64,000 nucleotides of DNA from Pararge aegeria. Lineage: Eukaryota > Arthropoda > Insecta > Lepidoptera > Nymphalidae. This document shows positions 20,751-32,262 of the stretch, piece by piece. The notes under the pieces were generated by a model. It was not told the origin of the DNA, did no database searches, and saw nothing but the letters and a program-made list of their open reading frames with translations. A program made the position numbers and the translations under genes. Within the stretch, counting starts at the first letter, position 1. The number at the start of each line of letters is the position of its first letter. The stretch is from NCBI RefSeq assembly GCF_905163445.1, contig NC_053183.1, positions 4,588,001 to 4,652,000 on the forward strand, read 5' to 3'.

Positions 20751-21040
20751 TCTAATATATATAAAACTCCTGTCACGATGTTTGTCCTCAATGGACTCCT
20801 AAACTACTTAACCTATTTTAAATTAAATTGGCACACCGTGAGCAGTCTGGTCCAACTTAAGAGATAGGATAGCTTAGATCTTTAATTATAGTCGCAATTT
20901 TATTTTATTGCAAATTATTTGTCTATAATTAATTGACAGTCACATGTTATATATATACTACTATACTCATTTAAGGCTTGGCGATACTGAATACTTTAAA
21001 AACAATATCAAACGCAGACGAAGTCGCGGGCAACAGCTAG
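20751..21040 (+). mobile_element. Non-autonomous Helitron
   Basis: Starts TCTAATATATATAAAACTCC after an A (20750) and ends GGGCAACAGCTAG before a T (21041). A hairpin GC-GAC-GAA-GTC-GC lies about 9 nt before CTAG. It is about 290 bp and closely matches 48455-48751, where empty sites prove the same boundaries. Confidence 0.85.
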
Positions 21041-21048
21041 TAAATTAT

Positions 21049-21345
21049 AAAATATAAATACACTACGGCAATAGTGTTGACGTAGTATATTTATATTTTA
21101 TTATATACAATACACGCATCTAGCCCCATAGGTTTAAATAGGTAGTATACATAGGTATAAATAGGTACTAAGATGACTGATGAATATTTTATGAATAATA
21201 TACATAAATACTTATAATATACAGATAAACACCCAGACACTGGAAAACATTCATGTTCATCACATAAACATTTTCCAGTTGTGGGAAACGAACCCACGGC
21301 CTTGGACTCAGAAAGCAGGGTCGCTGCCGACTGCGCCAGTAGGCC
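21049..21345 (-). repeat. SINE S1 with inverted duplication of its tail
   Basis: Reverse-complement S1 (CATCTAGCCCCATAGGTTTA to CTGCGCCAGTAGGCCGAC). Its 3' end is duplicated in inverted orientation: 21049-21067 and 21081-21099 are a 19-bp arm pair with one mismatch, separated by 13 nt. Confidence 0.8.
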
Positions 21346-21387
21346 GACAAAATAATATTAACAAATAATTATTATCATACTATTATT

Positions 21388-21445
21388 ATGATACCATCTT
21401 AGACTGCATCGTCATTTACACTTCCTTGCAGTGGAGATAAGAATA
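21388..21445 (+). repeat. SINE S3 tail fragment
   Basis: TGATACCATCTTAGACTGCA then TCGTCATTTACACTTCC is the S3 3' module. Confidence 0.55.
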
Positions 21446-21854
21446 AAAATGAAGTTCACTAATAAAAAATCTTTGGGCAACTATAAAAACATAATTTCCA
21501 GTACAGTAGGCATAACTCGCAGTGGAATAAAAGAAAAAAAGAAATTCCAAGTCGACACGCTCTCCAAGGAGTTGTTTATTCAGTTATGAATAACTTGATG
21601 ATACGTAAACTTAATCAATATATTAGCATAATATATTCAATTTTTTTAACAAAAGCAAAATGACGATAAAATGCCAACGACATAATATCAAGTTTTAATT
21701 ACAAAACCGTTTACAACAAAGCATTACAAGCAGCTAAAACCGTATGTAGGTTATTAACAATGTTCGAAGAATTATTGCCATCAATAACTTGATATCTACT
21801 TTAAAAAAAACTAAGAATGAAACATGATATATATATTACTGTTCCAATTTTTTT
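21446..21854. other. AT-rich stretch, nothing recognised
   Basis: No gene or repeat identified. Confidence 0.4.
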
Positions 21855-22060
21855 TGGCGTGGTGGAAAAGCTTTATTTTTCCTCCAACCCTTGGGCAGGC
21901 GGAGGTTATGTGGGACTCCCCCCACTAAGGGGGGTATACCCAAACTAAAAATCACCAAGGCATGTCCCTCTTGTTGGCTTTTTAGACGCCCGGGGAACCC
22001 GTTGTACACCTCCAGGACGAATATATTGCTTGTCCTGGGGGCTTACTCGTGTCATACGCT
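21855..22060 (+). repeat. GC-richer retrotransposon-like fragment
   Basis: GGCGGAGGTTATGTGGGACT, CACTAAGGGGGGTATACCC, CTTTTTAGACGCCCGGGGAA, TGTCCTGGGGGCTTACTCGT. The GTGGGACTCCCC...GGGGGCTTACTCGT order recalls a common lepidopteran LINE 3' region. The frame at 21891 shows no domain. Confidence 0.45.
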
Positions 22061-22321
22061 TAAGGTGCTAATTTATGATTGCTATGATAAAAAAAAAAAC
22101 TAAAACTATAAATAATCAAAAAATGATTTGTTATTTATTGATTTATTAGATTTAAATTTTATTACCATATTTCTGACTTCGGTAATGGTCATCAGTTATC
22201 TATCGAAAAAATCAGTAGGCAAAGTTTTAAATATTGTTTGGTGAATTTGTTACATTGAGTTAAAATAAAAAATACTATTTATTTACATTGTTACATACTA
22301 TTTAATTCTTCTGGTTATTCT

Positions 22322-22445
22322 AAGTGTTTATGTGTATTATATTCGAAAAAAAAAATTTCATCAGCTATCTTAGTACCATAACATAAGCTGCGCTTACTTT
22401 GGGGCTAGATAGCGATGTGTGTATTGTCGTAGTATATTCATTAAA
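22322..22445 (+). repeat. SINE S1, 5' truncated
   Basis: GTGTTTATGTGTATTATATT, TCAGCTATCTTAGTACCATA, CGCTTACTTTGGGGCTAGAT, TGTATTGTCGTAGTATATT. The head is missing. Confidence 0.8.
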
Positions 22446-22544
22446 TTAGTAATTTATATAAATATTTCCTTCAAGTGAAGGTTTTAAATTTTAATAACGC
22501 TATGAAGTTTTAAAGCCACAGTAAGAATGGGTGTCTTACTGTTG

Positions 22545-22745
22545 TACAAGATTTGCTCGCTTGCAATCGAGGACTCCTCTTCGAGTATCGAAATACATGA
22601 AATGAACATCAGGGTTAAATGTAAATTATCTTTATTTTAATAAAGCTCTTTGCCTACAATTCTTCAGCAAGGGTTTTTGCAGAACGATTGTAAAATAAAA
22701 ATAAGTACCAACAGCATTTTCGAACCTAAATCTGTCATAGGCCCA
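22545..22745 (+). mobile_element. MITE-G, right end lost
   Basis: TTGTACAAGATTTGCTCGCT, TGCAATCGAGGACTCCTCTT, AAATACATGAAATGAACATC, GCAGAACGATTGTAAAATAA. Aligns with the left and middle of 9944-10215. Confidence 0.55.
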
Positions 22746-23245
22746 TTTCACTGATCTGGTGCTACTAGTGATATCAGATAACAACTTAACTAGATGTAAC
22801 AAGCTGCAAAAAGGCGGTCTTATCACTAAAACCAATCTCTCATAATATTATGGTCCCACGGTAAAATGTATACCTACTAAAATCACGTCTTTCCGTCTCC
22901 CCCTAATATCTATTCCTTGTAGCGAGATCGGTTTAAGACTTTGATACAACCTTAGATCCGCACATTCCACCCATGAAGTTTGTATTTAGCAATACGAGTT
23001 TTGGTGTAATAAAAAAAAAACTTTTAACTTATAGCATTTGTTATAACAAGTTTTTGCTGATAATTCTGGCTTTATAATTATTTAGATCTCAAATCTTATG
23101 TCACTGAAGCCTACAACCACTTATATTCTTAATTTGGAACATGGCATTATTTTTTACATAAGTTATGTTTTTGATGGGATTTATCTCTCAGCAAACCTAG
23201 TCATCAATGCCAATCATGCGAGCCCAAACTTGGTAAGTATTATTA

Positions 23246-23310
23246 ATTTCATCATCATCATCCTCATAACTTCAACCAATAGCTGCCCACTGCTAAGAAC
23301 TTGGTTCTTC
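23246..23310 (-). repeat. RTE-type 3' tail fragment
   Basis: TTTCATCATCATCATCCTCA then CCAATAGCTGCCCACTGCTA resembles the reverse complement of the RTE end. Confidence 0.4.
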
Positions 23311-23399
23311 TACGAATGTACTCTTTTCTGAATTTATCACCTACTCATAAACTTAATAATGTTTATTTCAGATACTGCTACGTTTAACATTTTCATACG

Positions 23400-23450
23400 G
23401 TTTTTAAATATATTATATATATATATATGTATATATATATACATAGAACT
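23400..23450. repeat. TA-rich microsatellite with internal palindrome
   Basis: Alternating AT with a central TATGTATATATATATACATA palindrome immediately before the RTE relic. Confidence 0.6.
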
Positions 23451-23458
23451 CTGTCAGT

Positions 23459-23862
23459 CATCATCATATCAACCGATAGACGTCCACTGCTGGACATAGG
23501 TCTTTTGTAGGGAGTTCCAAATTCCACGGTTCTGTGCCGCTTGGATCCAGCGGCTGGCTACCTGCGACGCGCTTAATGTCGTCTGTCCACCTCGTTGGGG
23601 GTCGACCAACGCTGCGCTCACCAGTTCGGGGCTGCCATTCCAGCACCTTGGGACCCCAACGTCCGTCCATCGTTTCTCCGAACTATGTGCCCGGCCCATT
23701 GCCACTTCAGCTTCGAAAAATCGTTGAGCTATGTCGGTAACTGTGGTTTTTCTACGAATCTCCACATTTCTGATTTGATCGCGTAGAGATACTCCGAGCA
23801 TAGCTCTCTCCATCGCCCGCTGAGTGACTCTGAGCCTTCTTATGAGGCCCATAGTCAGTAAG
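23459..23862 (-). pseudogene. RTE (BovB-like) ORF2 C-terminus and 3' tail
   Basis: Minus strand: LRVTQRAMERAMLGVSLRDQ and IRNVEIRRKTTVTDIAQR are the standard post-RT region of lepidopteran RTE. After a frameshift the second frame carries DGRWGPKVLEWQPRTGERSV followed by GRPPTRWTDDIKRVAGS, and then the first frame resumes with WIQAAQNRGIWNSLQKTYVQ and QWTSIG. At least two frameshifts. The element ends in a GATATGATGATGA tail. Everything upstream is missing, as usual for 5'-truncated LINE insertions. Confidence 0.85.
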
Positions 23863-26371
23863 GGCAGCTAAGTGTAACGCGACAACAGTAATTATATTCA
23901 TCACCATTAAGGTTATCCTTAAGTTCATATCTATCTGTTGATGTACATAAAATAAAGTGCAAGTGAAGGAATGCTGAATACTGAATTAACTGGTGCAAAA
24001 GTTTTCCATGCTAGCAATCGTAGTCGTTTTCGAATATGCTTCTGTGAACAAAGAATACAATTTCTTAAGCTAAAAACTATAAAGAATTAGTTAATACGAG
24101 ACAAACTTACGTCTGACATAAATCTGTCTCGTTTTAACACTAACTTTGGCTAACCAAAGCCTAAGAAATGGCTCGATCAAAAAAAAACCCTATTATTTTG
24201 CCACGATTTCTTGTCTAGATCAACTGTACCAGTACAGGTCGTAAATAACACTTGTTATTAACATTTCACTTTAAATTCCAGTGACTTATCAAGTATATTA
24301 TATAGCAACAAAAAAAAACAATAGAACTTCAAAACCGTTCCCATGGCATTAACTCATTCATTCATACATCATCAGAAGAAGTTGACGTTTAAAAAGTCAA
24401 GCGTACATTGTTGGCTGTTAGACGGAACGGAATCCTTTTTTATAAGCTAGCTGTACAAACACGATAATCTCAGAAACTTCCAGTCTTAATTAAAAGAAAA
24501 ATCGTTATGAGTAGCGTGTTTTAAATATGAAAGGTTATATATAAGTACCTTAATGAAATCATTTAACCGTCCCATATTAATACACACAGCTATTTAACTA
24601 TTTAAAAAATAATATTTTAATTATTTAATAAAATTATTAAAAATAATTTAAAAGGGCATTTTGAACGTAAGCTTGAGCTAGAAGCGCGGTTAAAAAAAAA
24701 CTAAACAAAACGTTCCGTTTTAATGTTGTATAGTTCACGTATCGTAGAAGCATATGTAAAACCTCAGCTTTGCGTTCCACTGACCCCGCGGTACCCTCTT
24801 TTGATAAATTCTTCTGTAATCAACTCAATGATAACTAAATAACATCAAAAACTTTTGAACACGTAATAAGAGACTATAAGTTAAACTCTTATTTTTCGGT
24901 CTGTGACCTTAGTTAGCGATTGAGGATGCAAAGTAGAAGATGATGATTTAAAAATTATCTAATGATAGGTAACTAACTGTTCATAGATTTTAATCAGTTT
25001 TTCATAGCGCTAAACCTCTCTAGTCTTTTCCGCGTGGAAAAAATGTCTCCTGCCGCTAGTGCTAAATTAACAATGGCAAGCAAGCTGTACCGCAAATTAT
25101 TTGTGTCTCTGTGGATATGAGAAACTTTTAAAAACTATGGGCAGTTATCATTATTATTGATATTATCATTGAAAGCCGTGCGGGTGGCAAGACCTCAACA
25201 GTTTGCGGCAGTCATTAACCTTGCACAAGAGCAAGCCTACAACATGATGACATACGTACAAAATGACTGCCGGTTTTTTTGAGTTCGCTATACAATAATG
25301 AGTCATTCGCAATTACCCATACGTAATTTAGCGTAATGTAAGAAGGTCCTACGTCAACTGTTCCTTATGACTAAGCGCCACTGTATCCGTTAGACCTTGA
25401 TTGTATTTGGCTAGATATCTAACTGTAAATTAAGAAGTATAATTAGCTAAGTGCATGCTTCAATAATTCCTTTTACACATTTACGTCTCAGCTTACGGTA
25501 TGTTTACGAACGTTTGGATATAGTTTCCTAGATTGGATGCTTATAAAAACCCCGCGATTTCGTCCGCGTATGACTTTACCGTTCAAGATATGTCATATGC
25601 TGTTACGAGTTTTTGTTTATATTTAAAGAGGAACAATTTCTTAATACATTATTTTGGCGTAACTACTGACGTATCGCACGTATCTATGGCCCTCAAGAAG
25701 AATGTTTTTTCCCGTTTTTGCATCTATTTTCATTATGCTCCGCTGCTATTGGTTGTAGCGTAATTTTTTCAATCGTATAGCCTTCCTCGGCAAATGGACT
25801 ATCCAACACAAAAAAAAGTTGCAATTCAAACCAGTCGTTCCTTAGATAAGTTAAACGAAACAAACTCTTCGGCTTTATAATATTAGTAAAGATAGAGGAC
25901 ATTATAAAGCGAGCAAGTAAATAATTATATACTTACTTAGCGACCGTTATTAAGATACCTAATCCTGGAATACTTAGCCAAACACCCATTAAGTTATGGT
26001 TGCGAGAAACAAACAAAGCGAGTTAATAAAAATACTCAGTGGGCGAATTTAATACAAAAAAAAAGAGCGACAATATAAACCGAAACGGTAGATAAAGAGC
26101 TAAAAAAACTATAGTCTCGTTGCCACCCATCAACTATTAATGTTAAAGTAAGTTTGATTTGAACTTAAATATTCATATGCACTTAGGTTTTATTGTCAAA
26201 GTCGTAAATAGTCAAATATTTATTTATGCAAATACGATTTGAGATAATCCCATATCGAGAGATTCTTGAAATACATAGGTAACATTTTTTCTAATGCTCA
26301 ATTTGAAGCTACGAGGATTCCAACCAGTGTAAGAATCTCACGCCTCAGCTGGTTGCTATCTTGCTTATCAT
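23863..26371. other. Long repeat-poor AT-rich stretch
   Basis: No gene supported. 24000-24080 shows weak MITE-G-like motifs (CTAGCAATCGTAGTCGTTTT). 24590-24660 is extremely AT-rich. 25540-25600 has a CGATTTCGTCCGCGTATGAC block similar to the Helitron/LINE-like end. The 25533-25763 frame has no recognisable domain. Confidence 0.35.
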
Positions 26372-26437
26372 CAGTGGCGTGCACTTCATACAAGTACAAA
26401 AGCACTGCCTACCCTAAAATTTTTGTTTGTCACATAA
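26372..26437. mobile_element. hAT-M MITE, left half
   Basis: CAGTGGCGTGCACTTCATAC, AGTACAAAAGCACTGCCTAC, CCTAAAATTTTTG. The right end is missing. Confidence 0.75.
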
Positions 26438-26804
26438 TAAATTATTGTACTAAAATAGCTCTTGATATTCCGAGCATATCTCGATCGCCTGCAGACTCTA
26501 GTACTTTCTTATTAAGCCATAATTAGCGACTATGTTTTGCCTAACTTCAGCCTAACATAACATTCTATTCTATAATTCTATGGAGCAAAACGAATATGAA
26601 TGAAAAATTGTTGACGGCAATTAGGACGATTATACGATTTCTTTCTAATTTATTGACAATGTTACAATAAAACTTATACTATCTTAAATAATAACTGCAA
26701 AGGACATGCCATTGTCGTTGTTTAGGTTACTGCATTTAATGGAGAGTATAACGGCTATAATTTTTCACAAAACTAAAACTTTTAACTCTAATACTCGTAC
26801 CTAA
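26438..26804. other. AT-rich stretch, nothing recognised
   Basis: No gene or repeat identified between the hAT-M half copy and the S2 head. Confidence 0.4.
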
Positions 26805-27080
26805 TAGCGGCGATAGCCCAGTGGGTAGGACTTTGACTTCACTTTCGGGAGGCAAAGTTGCAATCCCAGCACGCAACTATAACATTTTTAAGTTACGTGC
26901 GTTTTAAGCGGTCGGTCGGTCTTTCCGGTCTTTCCGGTCGTGCCGTTTCTGCTGTCTCTCATCGGACTATGAGAGTGAGGGAATATAGAGTGCACCGGTG
27001 TTTGCGCACACCCTTGTGCATTAAAATACCTTCCGCGTTGAAGAATCTCTCTGGAGACTGGCCACCGTTACCGAAAACGA
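26805..27080 (+). repeat. SINE S2 head joined to another repeat
   Basis: The complete tRNA head (GATAGCCCAGTGGGTAGGAC A-box, GTTGCAATCCCAGCACGC B-box region) continues to ACGTGCGTTTTAAG. It then switches to a different module: TCTCATCGGACTATGAGAGT, GCACCGGTGTTTGCGCACAC, AAGAATCTCTCTGGAGACTG, GGCCACCGTTACCGAAAAC. The 117-codon frame at 26858 runs across both and is not a gene. Confidence 0.65.
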
Positions 27081-27214
27081 TCAGGGAAAACTCTTTCTCT
27101 AACAAATCTTATCTTAAAAACGACCAGGGAAAACTCTATCTCAAACAAGTCATTATCTTAAATGAACAGACACTCACTCTCTTTTTCGTATATACAAGTA
27201 TAACTGAGTAACAG

Positions 27215-28027
27215 ACCGGTGAATTGAGAAAAAAATTGTCTTGCATTTAAAGTAGAATGTACGCGTTTTATGATAATAAAAGTTTAATACTAGATTCGAA
27301 TTGGCAATTGCGTTCTAGTTTTTAGCCGGTCACGAATATATTTGCATGCCAATCTCCGGATTTTTGTAGTTATTTTTTTTTCTCTTTTGTGTGAGATCTG
27401 AGATCAGTCTCTGGAATATAATCAGATATGAGGCATTTATTTGTAGGCTTGGGTCATCACATCCATTGATGTAACATCCCTTTAAAACCAAAGCATTAAT
27501 GTATTATGTTATATTAGCTAATCATGTCCTTTTCAGGCGGTACGTGATGTAATTGGCTTTAAGAAGTCTGTTGTCAATTTGATCAAACTTTGTCGTTGTT
27601 ATTTGTATTTATATAAAATAAAGATTTAATAATTTAAATCTTATATTATATTATAATTCAGTTATCTAGCTAAATAAAGGCACCACTACATCATAATTGT
27701 TTCAACTTAAATCCTTTTCAGACAAACTTATTTCCTTATCCCGAAATCAATCATTCATACGGAAATTAAAAAAAGTTACAATAAATAGTTCAAACAAACT
27801 AAAAAACACGCTTGGTACAAAAAACTAAAGTAATTTCTACTTTTTAGTATAGTTTATTTATAAACGCGTTTTTTTTTTAGTTTTTCTTGATCTATTATTT
27901 ATATTACAGCAAAATTAATCGGTAACCCTTTCACCATCTAAGAGAGAAGTTAAAGATAATGGTTGGAAATTAAAATGAACATCATACCTGCCTTAGTGAC
28001 TATAGCTGAAAATTATATAAATTAACA
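27215..28027. other. AT-rich stretch, nothing recognised
   Basis: No gene or repeat shared within the window. Confidence 0.4.
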
Positions 28028-28330
28028 AAAATCTCAAGTTAAAAATTATAAAATGGAATAATCTTATCAAATAAGGTAGAACATTTTCATCGGTCCTCGA
28101 TATATCTTAAAAGTTTAAACGAAATCAGACCATAAAACATACCAACAAAGCTAATAAAAATCTTATTTTTCATATTGAAAATTGGAATAATCTTCTCAAA
28201 TTAGTATATTGTCAACGGTCCTCGATATGTCTACAAAGTTTGAACGGAATCTGGCCGTTTAAAGTGGGTCAAAACAGCGTCCAAAGAAGTCGGTTACAAA
28301 CTTACAAACATACAAGTGAAGCTAATATAA
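28028..28330 (+). repeat. Imperfect direct repeat, about 115-bp unit
   Basis: Two successive units share AAAAATTATAAAATGGAATA / ATTGAAAATTGGAATAATCT, then CGGTCCTCGATATATCTTAA / CGGTCCTCGATATGTCTACA, then GTTTAAACGAAATC / GTTTGAACGGAATC. Followed by CAAAGAAGTCGGTTACAAAC. Confidence 0.6.
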
Positions 28331-29074
28331 AGCGTGTAAAAAAACCAGACTACAAAAAATTACTCTTCGAAAATCTACATATAAATGCTGTAAGACTGTC
28401 ATAGCGCATTTTGAATTGAAAGCTGAAAACAAGTAGTGTACCTATAAATATTTTAAACCCTGGTTAAATAGAGCTTCACAAAACTAGAACATAGATCATA
28501 CATATGTATTACGTAAACTATTAAACACATTATGTATCCGTGTAATAAAGGTATAAAGTGACATTAGATTCGTGATATCTGAGTTTCAGTTTGGTTGTAT
28601 TTTAATATTCTGGTAGGTACTTATAGATAATTAAAATGCGTAGTTCTTAACTTGTAGAAAGAATTGATACTATTTTGACTTGGGCACCCCTCTATTAAAT
28701 CTGTTTAGAGGTTTGCCGAGGAACTGATTAAATAAAAGTGAAAACGTAAGGTTTTGAACACAAACCTGAACACAAAGTCAACATTTTAACACAATAGGTA
28801 TATACTTTGCATACAATTCTTAAGGTATTGTCATGGTTTTGGCTGGTTATGAAAATGACGCATTGATTTGATAACAAAGCGAAACAGTTGTAAAATTTGT
28901 TGGCATGCACATTCCACTATTTTATTAGAAACACGCCAAGTTTTAGATTATCGTATATAATTAATAATGAGTAAATATATTGTATCAGCTGTATTTGTTT
29001 ATTTACTAACAATGAACGTATGCTATATGGTATGATAAAACCTAAATCTATATCGCTACACCTATATATACATA
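28331..29074. other. AT-rich stretch, nothing recognised
   Basis: No gene. The 28728-28910 frame has no recognisable feature. Confidence 0.4.
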
Positions 29075-29385
29075 CTAGCTGACCCGCGCAACTTCGTCTG
29101 CATCAAATCGGTTTTAATATCTTAAAACACCAAGAACCTAATTGCAACGCCACCTACCGGGTCCAGTTTTATTTTCAAACTATATAAACGCGACTGGGCG
29201 GCCCTCTGCATTTTTCTTGCTCTTAGCAATTCTATACCCGTCGTAACTTTTAAAAAATAGGTCTAATTTGAATACTTTAAAGCAGAATTTACCAAAATCG
29301 GTTCAATCATTGTTGCGTTAAAGCGTAACAAACATCCATCCATCCATACATTTCTTTCATCTTTCATCCATCCATTCTCACAAAC
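29075..29385 (-). repeat. Dispersed element end (Helitron- or LINE-like)
   Basis: ACTAGCTGACCCGCGCAACT, TCGTCTGCATCAAATCGG and downstream AAAGCGTAACAAACATCCAT with a short CATC-rich run. The boundary ACTAG is the complement of a Helitron CTAGT end, but the far end looks like a microsatellite-tailed LINE, so the class is left open. Confidence 0.5.
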
Positions 29386-29564
29386 ATTCGCATTTATCAT
29401 ATTCCCATATGCCTTGTTCGCCTATATCGTTGTCCCATATGCCTTGCGACTTGCTGTGAAGAATTATGTCCTTTATCTCCGATAATATTTATCAGATCTT
29501 CATTAAAATTAGACAATACATGCTCGATAGTAACACTGTAATCACTTTAAAATAAATAAAGAAT

Positions 29565-29785
29565 TATTAGATCGGTTCAAAATTACTTACCATTTCCCGG
29601 AGGAAACTTATTGTTTATCGGGATAAAAAGTATCCTATATGTTGACCCGGAATATCAGCTATCACTATACCAAATTTTATTTAAATCCGTTCAGTAGTTT
29701 CACGTGACAGACAGGCAGACAGACATACATACATGCAGACAGACAAAAAATACAAAAAAATGTGTTTTGGACTCGATAGGATAGG
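29565..29785 (+). repeat. Dispersed element fragment with CAGA-rich tail
   Basis: CATTTCCCGGAGGAAACTTA, TCGGGATAAAAAGTATCCTA, CCGTTCAGTAGTTTCACGTG, followed by a CAGACAGACATACATAC-type tail. Same module as 6480-6640 in opposite orientation. Confidence 0.55.
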
Positions 29786-29919
29786 TACTCGTAAATAGTG
29801 CTTGCTCAAAAACACTAGCCGACTAAATATGATGGCTATTTATAACCATACTGTATTCTTACTGATTTAATTTAAATACTCTTGATTTGCGCACCACTGC
29901 AAGTTAAAGAAATAAAAGA

Positions 29920-30025
29920 AGAATAAATAAACATAAACAGAAGCAGAAAACAAAAGGCTTCGCTTAGAAGCAATTATTATCAGGCAACCTTAGGATTAGG
30001 AAAACCGACTGCTGGTGGTAAGTAA
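29920..30025 (-). repeat. LINE L-D/L-B 3' UTR, degraded
   Basis: AAAAGGCTTCGCTTAGAAGC, AATTATTATCAGGCAACCTT, AGGATTAGGAAAACCGACTG, CTGGTGGTAAG: the module seen at 57480-57570. Confidence 0.5.
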
Positions 30026-30147
30026 TAAGTACCAATACATGAAAAAGATTAAATAAATTAAATTAAATATAATATGATACATTCTATAAGGAATCACCCT
30101 GTATAACAATGAAATCCAAAGAAGTGGAGTGGAGTGTCTAAGTATTA

Positions 30148-30400
30148 AACTTTATTGAAGATGAAAGACCGACACGCGCATAGTACCTACCTACGCTACA
30201 CCGTACGCGACACGTACCCAATAAAGTGACTTCTCAGGAGTCACTTAATTTTAATTTTGCATGTGATGTTAGAGCTGTATCTGTTTTCTTTCAGTTAAAA
30301 CTATTAACGATTCGGTTTCACTGATAAGTCCCAGATACAGTAAATAATGCACCTCTAAAGCCAGTGAAGTATTATTATTTCGCTTTTCATTTACACGTTG
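30148..30400 (-). repeat. Repeat U, third copy
   Basis: Reverse complement matches 62780-63000 block by block: CGTGTAAATGAAAAGCGAAA, GGCTTTAGAGGTGCATTATT, CTAACATCACATGCAAAATT, GTAGGTACTATGCGCGTGTC. It has no Helitron at the site occupied in the 48-kb copy. Confidence 0.75.
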
Positions 30401-30814
30401 ATATACTTTAATAGTACAAACTATTACAAGTCGTCTTCAAAGTAAACTATAGTAAATATAGATTTATTGTTATTGATTTAGACTGCTGTGTCCCTATTGA
30501 GATTGTAGAGCTATTCTAATTGGCTTTGTGCTCTCGACTCGGGAGATAAAGACACGAGTGTATCTTACATAAGGTGAAATTTCAAGGTCTTTCGTGTTCT
30601 AAAGATTAAGATGAAGTATGTATGTTTTACATTCACTTATTTTAACAATACCGGTTAGGCGCAATTCGTTATTGCAAATATTTCTCAATCCTATGTTCTT
30701 AATATCTATCTCTAAAATTTATTAACTAACGACCTTATTAAACGTTAATTAAATTTAATTAATGATATTTAATCATTAATTAAATTTTTAAATTATTTAA
30801 ACTTTAGAAATTCT
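30401..30814. other. AT-rich stretch, nothing recognised
   Basis: Includes AATTAAATTTAATTAATGAT-type AT palindromes at 30745-30790, but no gene. Confidence 0.4.
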
Positions 30815-31270
30815 AACATTATAAGTGCGAACGTGTGTTTATTTGTTTGTTTATTTCGACAACCAATACCAATCGGCTTGATTTTCGGAAGAGTTAGTTG
30901 AAAGGAACTTACTAGCTGTTTTCATTGAGTTATCCAAAAAATAAAAATAACAATTTTTTTTTCTCTCACACTAAGATATATAAAGCTGGAGAGTTTCTTT
31001 GTTTGTTTACTTGAACGCAATGAACTCAGGAGCTACTGGTCCGATTTGGAAAATTATTTCAGTGTTGGATAGTCAATTTATCGAGGAAGGCTTAAGGCTT
31101 AAGGTTATATATATTATATCATCACGCTAAGATCAATAGGAGAATAGTACCAACGAAGAATGTTTCAAATTAGTTTTTTTCTCTCCTTTTGAGAACTTCC
31201 GTTGCGTTCGCTGCGTAAACGGTTAAAGTTTCGATAAAATCATGTTACATGTAACAAAGTAATTTCCCTT
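30815..31270 (+). repeat. Helitron-like element remnant(s)
   Basis: ACATTATAAGTGCGAACGTG, then ATATATAAAGCTGGAGAGTT, CAATGAACTCAGGAGCTACT, ATCACGCTAAGATCAATAGG and CTTCCGTTGCGTTCGCTGCG. These blocks are typical of lepidopteran Helitron-like non-autonomous elements; no clean ends could be fixed. Confidence 0.45.
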
Positions 31271-31317
31271 TAACAGTTCTAAAAAATAGGCCGCGACAGA
31301 ATGTCTATCTTTTAAGG

Positions 31318-31560
31318 TTCGGGCATCGACCCTGCTTTCTGAGTCTACGGCCGTGGGTTCGATTCCCACAACTGGAAAATGTTTGTGTGATGAGCGTGAA
31401 TGTTTTTCAGTGTCTGGGTGTTTATATGTGTATTAAATAAGTACTTATGTAAATTATTCATCAGCTATCTTAGTACCCGTAACACAAGCAACGCTTACTT
31501 TGGTGACTAGATGGCGATGTGTGTATTGTTGTAGTAAATAGATTTATTTATTATACGCGA
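31318..31560 (+). repeat. SINE S1, A-box eroded
   Basis: GCATCGACCCTGCTTTCTGA, CCGTGGGTTCGATTCCCACA, GATGAGCGTGAATGTTTTTC, ATCAGCTATCTTAGTACCCG, GATGTGTGTATTGTTGTAGT. Confidence 0.85.
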
Positions 31561-31586
31561 ACGTAGTTCTTAATATAATGTGAGGG

Positions 31587-31621
31587 TAGGCAGTGATTTT
31601 ATGCACGTATGAAGTGCACCC
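31587..31621. mobile_element. hAT-M right-end fragment
   Basis: GTAGGCAGTGATTTTATGCA then CGTATGAAGTGCACC fits the right end of the short hAT-M variant (compare 19640-19665). Confidence 0.5.
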
Positions 31622-32079
31622 TAACCTCCGTAGTCGAGTATGCATACGGGGCTGTCACTTTGCTGTAGGCATGCGAATCGCCTACGGATAAACGGCGACC
31701 TTACCACTAGACTGGTCTGACTGCATGCTTCCCTGTTATACGGAATTCGTAACGCCATTCACAACTAAGGTATAATATAATAGCTATAATAGATAGGTAT
31801 CCTTTTGATAGGGCTTGCGCTGCGAGCTTTTTGCTGCAACCCGTTTTGAGTAACGAAATTAGCATACTCGCATTCTGTACTAACTGGTACAAGTAGATAC
31901 CTCAGTGCAAAAAGCTATTAAACCACACTAATAATATAAGTAAATAAAAAAAAATTAAGCGGTGTAGTCTGGTGCTGTTACATACGGACTGACATAGTGG
32001 CGTTTCGTACAAACACTTAAAAACTTTTGTGTACCGGTAGTCATTTACCGGTTGTCATTACCGGCATCTCTGCAGAATG
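31622..32079. other. Stretch without recognised genes
   Basis: No gene supported. 31630-31720 contains a GAATCGCCTACGGATAAACG / CCACTAGACTGG stretch that could be a worn tRNA-like SINE head in reverse complement. Confidence 0.35.
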
Positions 32080-32262
32080 TAGAACATTTACTACCATAGA
32101 ATGGGAAAACGTTTGTGATCTAGCAACATTCCGCGGGTGTAAAGTGAGACGTGCGCGGGGCGTTTTCACTGTTTTTGGACACAATGCTCTGCACATACAA
32201 TGCACATACAATAATGGCTGAATGAGGATTCTGCATGTTCTTAATTCTGTGGTGGCATCGTA
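32080..32262 (+). mobile_element. MITE-F right half
   Basis: ACCATAGAATGGGAAAACGT, TCTAGCAACATTCCGCGGGT, GTGAGACGTGCGCGGGGCGT, GGCTGAATGAGGATTCTGCA and the terminus TGTTCTTAATTCTGTGG, which is the complement of the MITE-F left terminus. Confidence 0.75.

Noticed and set aside
26858..27211. 117-codon plus-strand frame
   Set aside because: It begins inside the S2 SINE head and continues into another dispersed repeat.
28028..28330. CRISPR-like array
   Set aside because: Only two imperfect long units without regular spacers, in a eukaryotic context.
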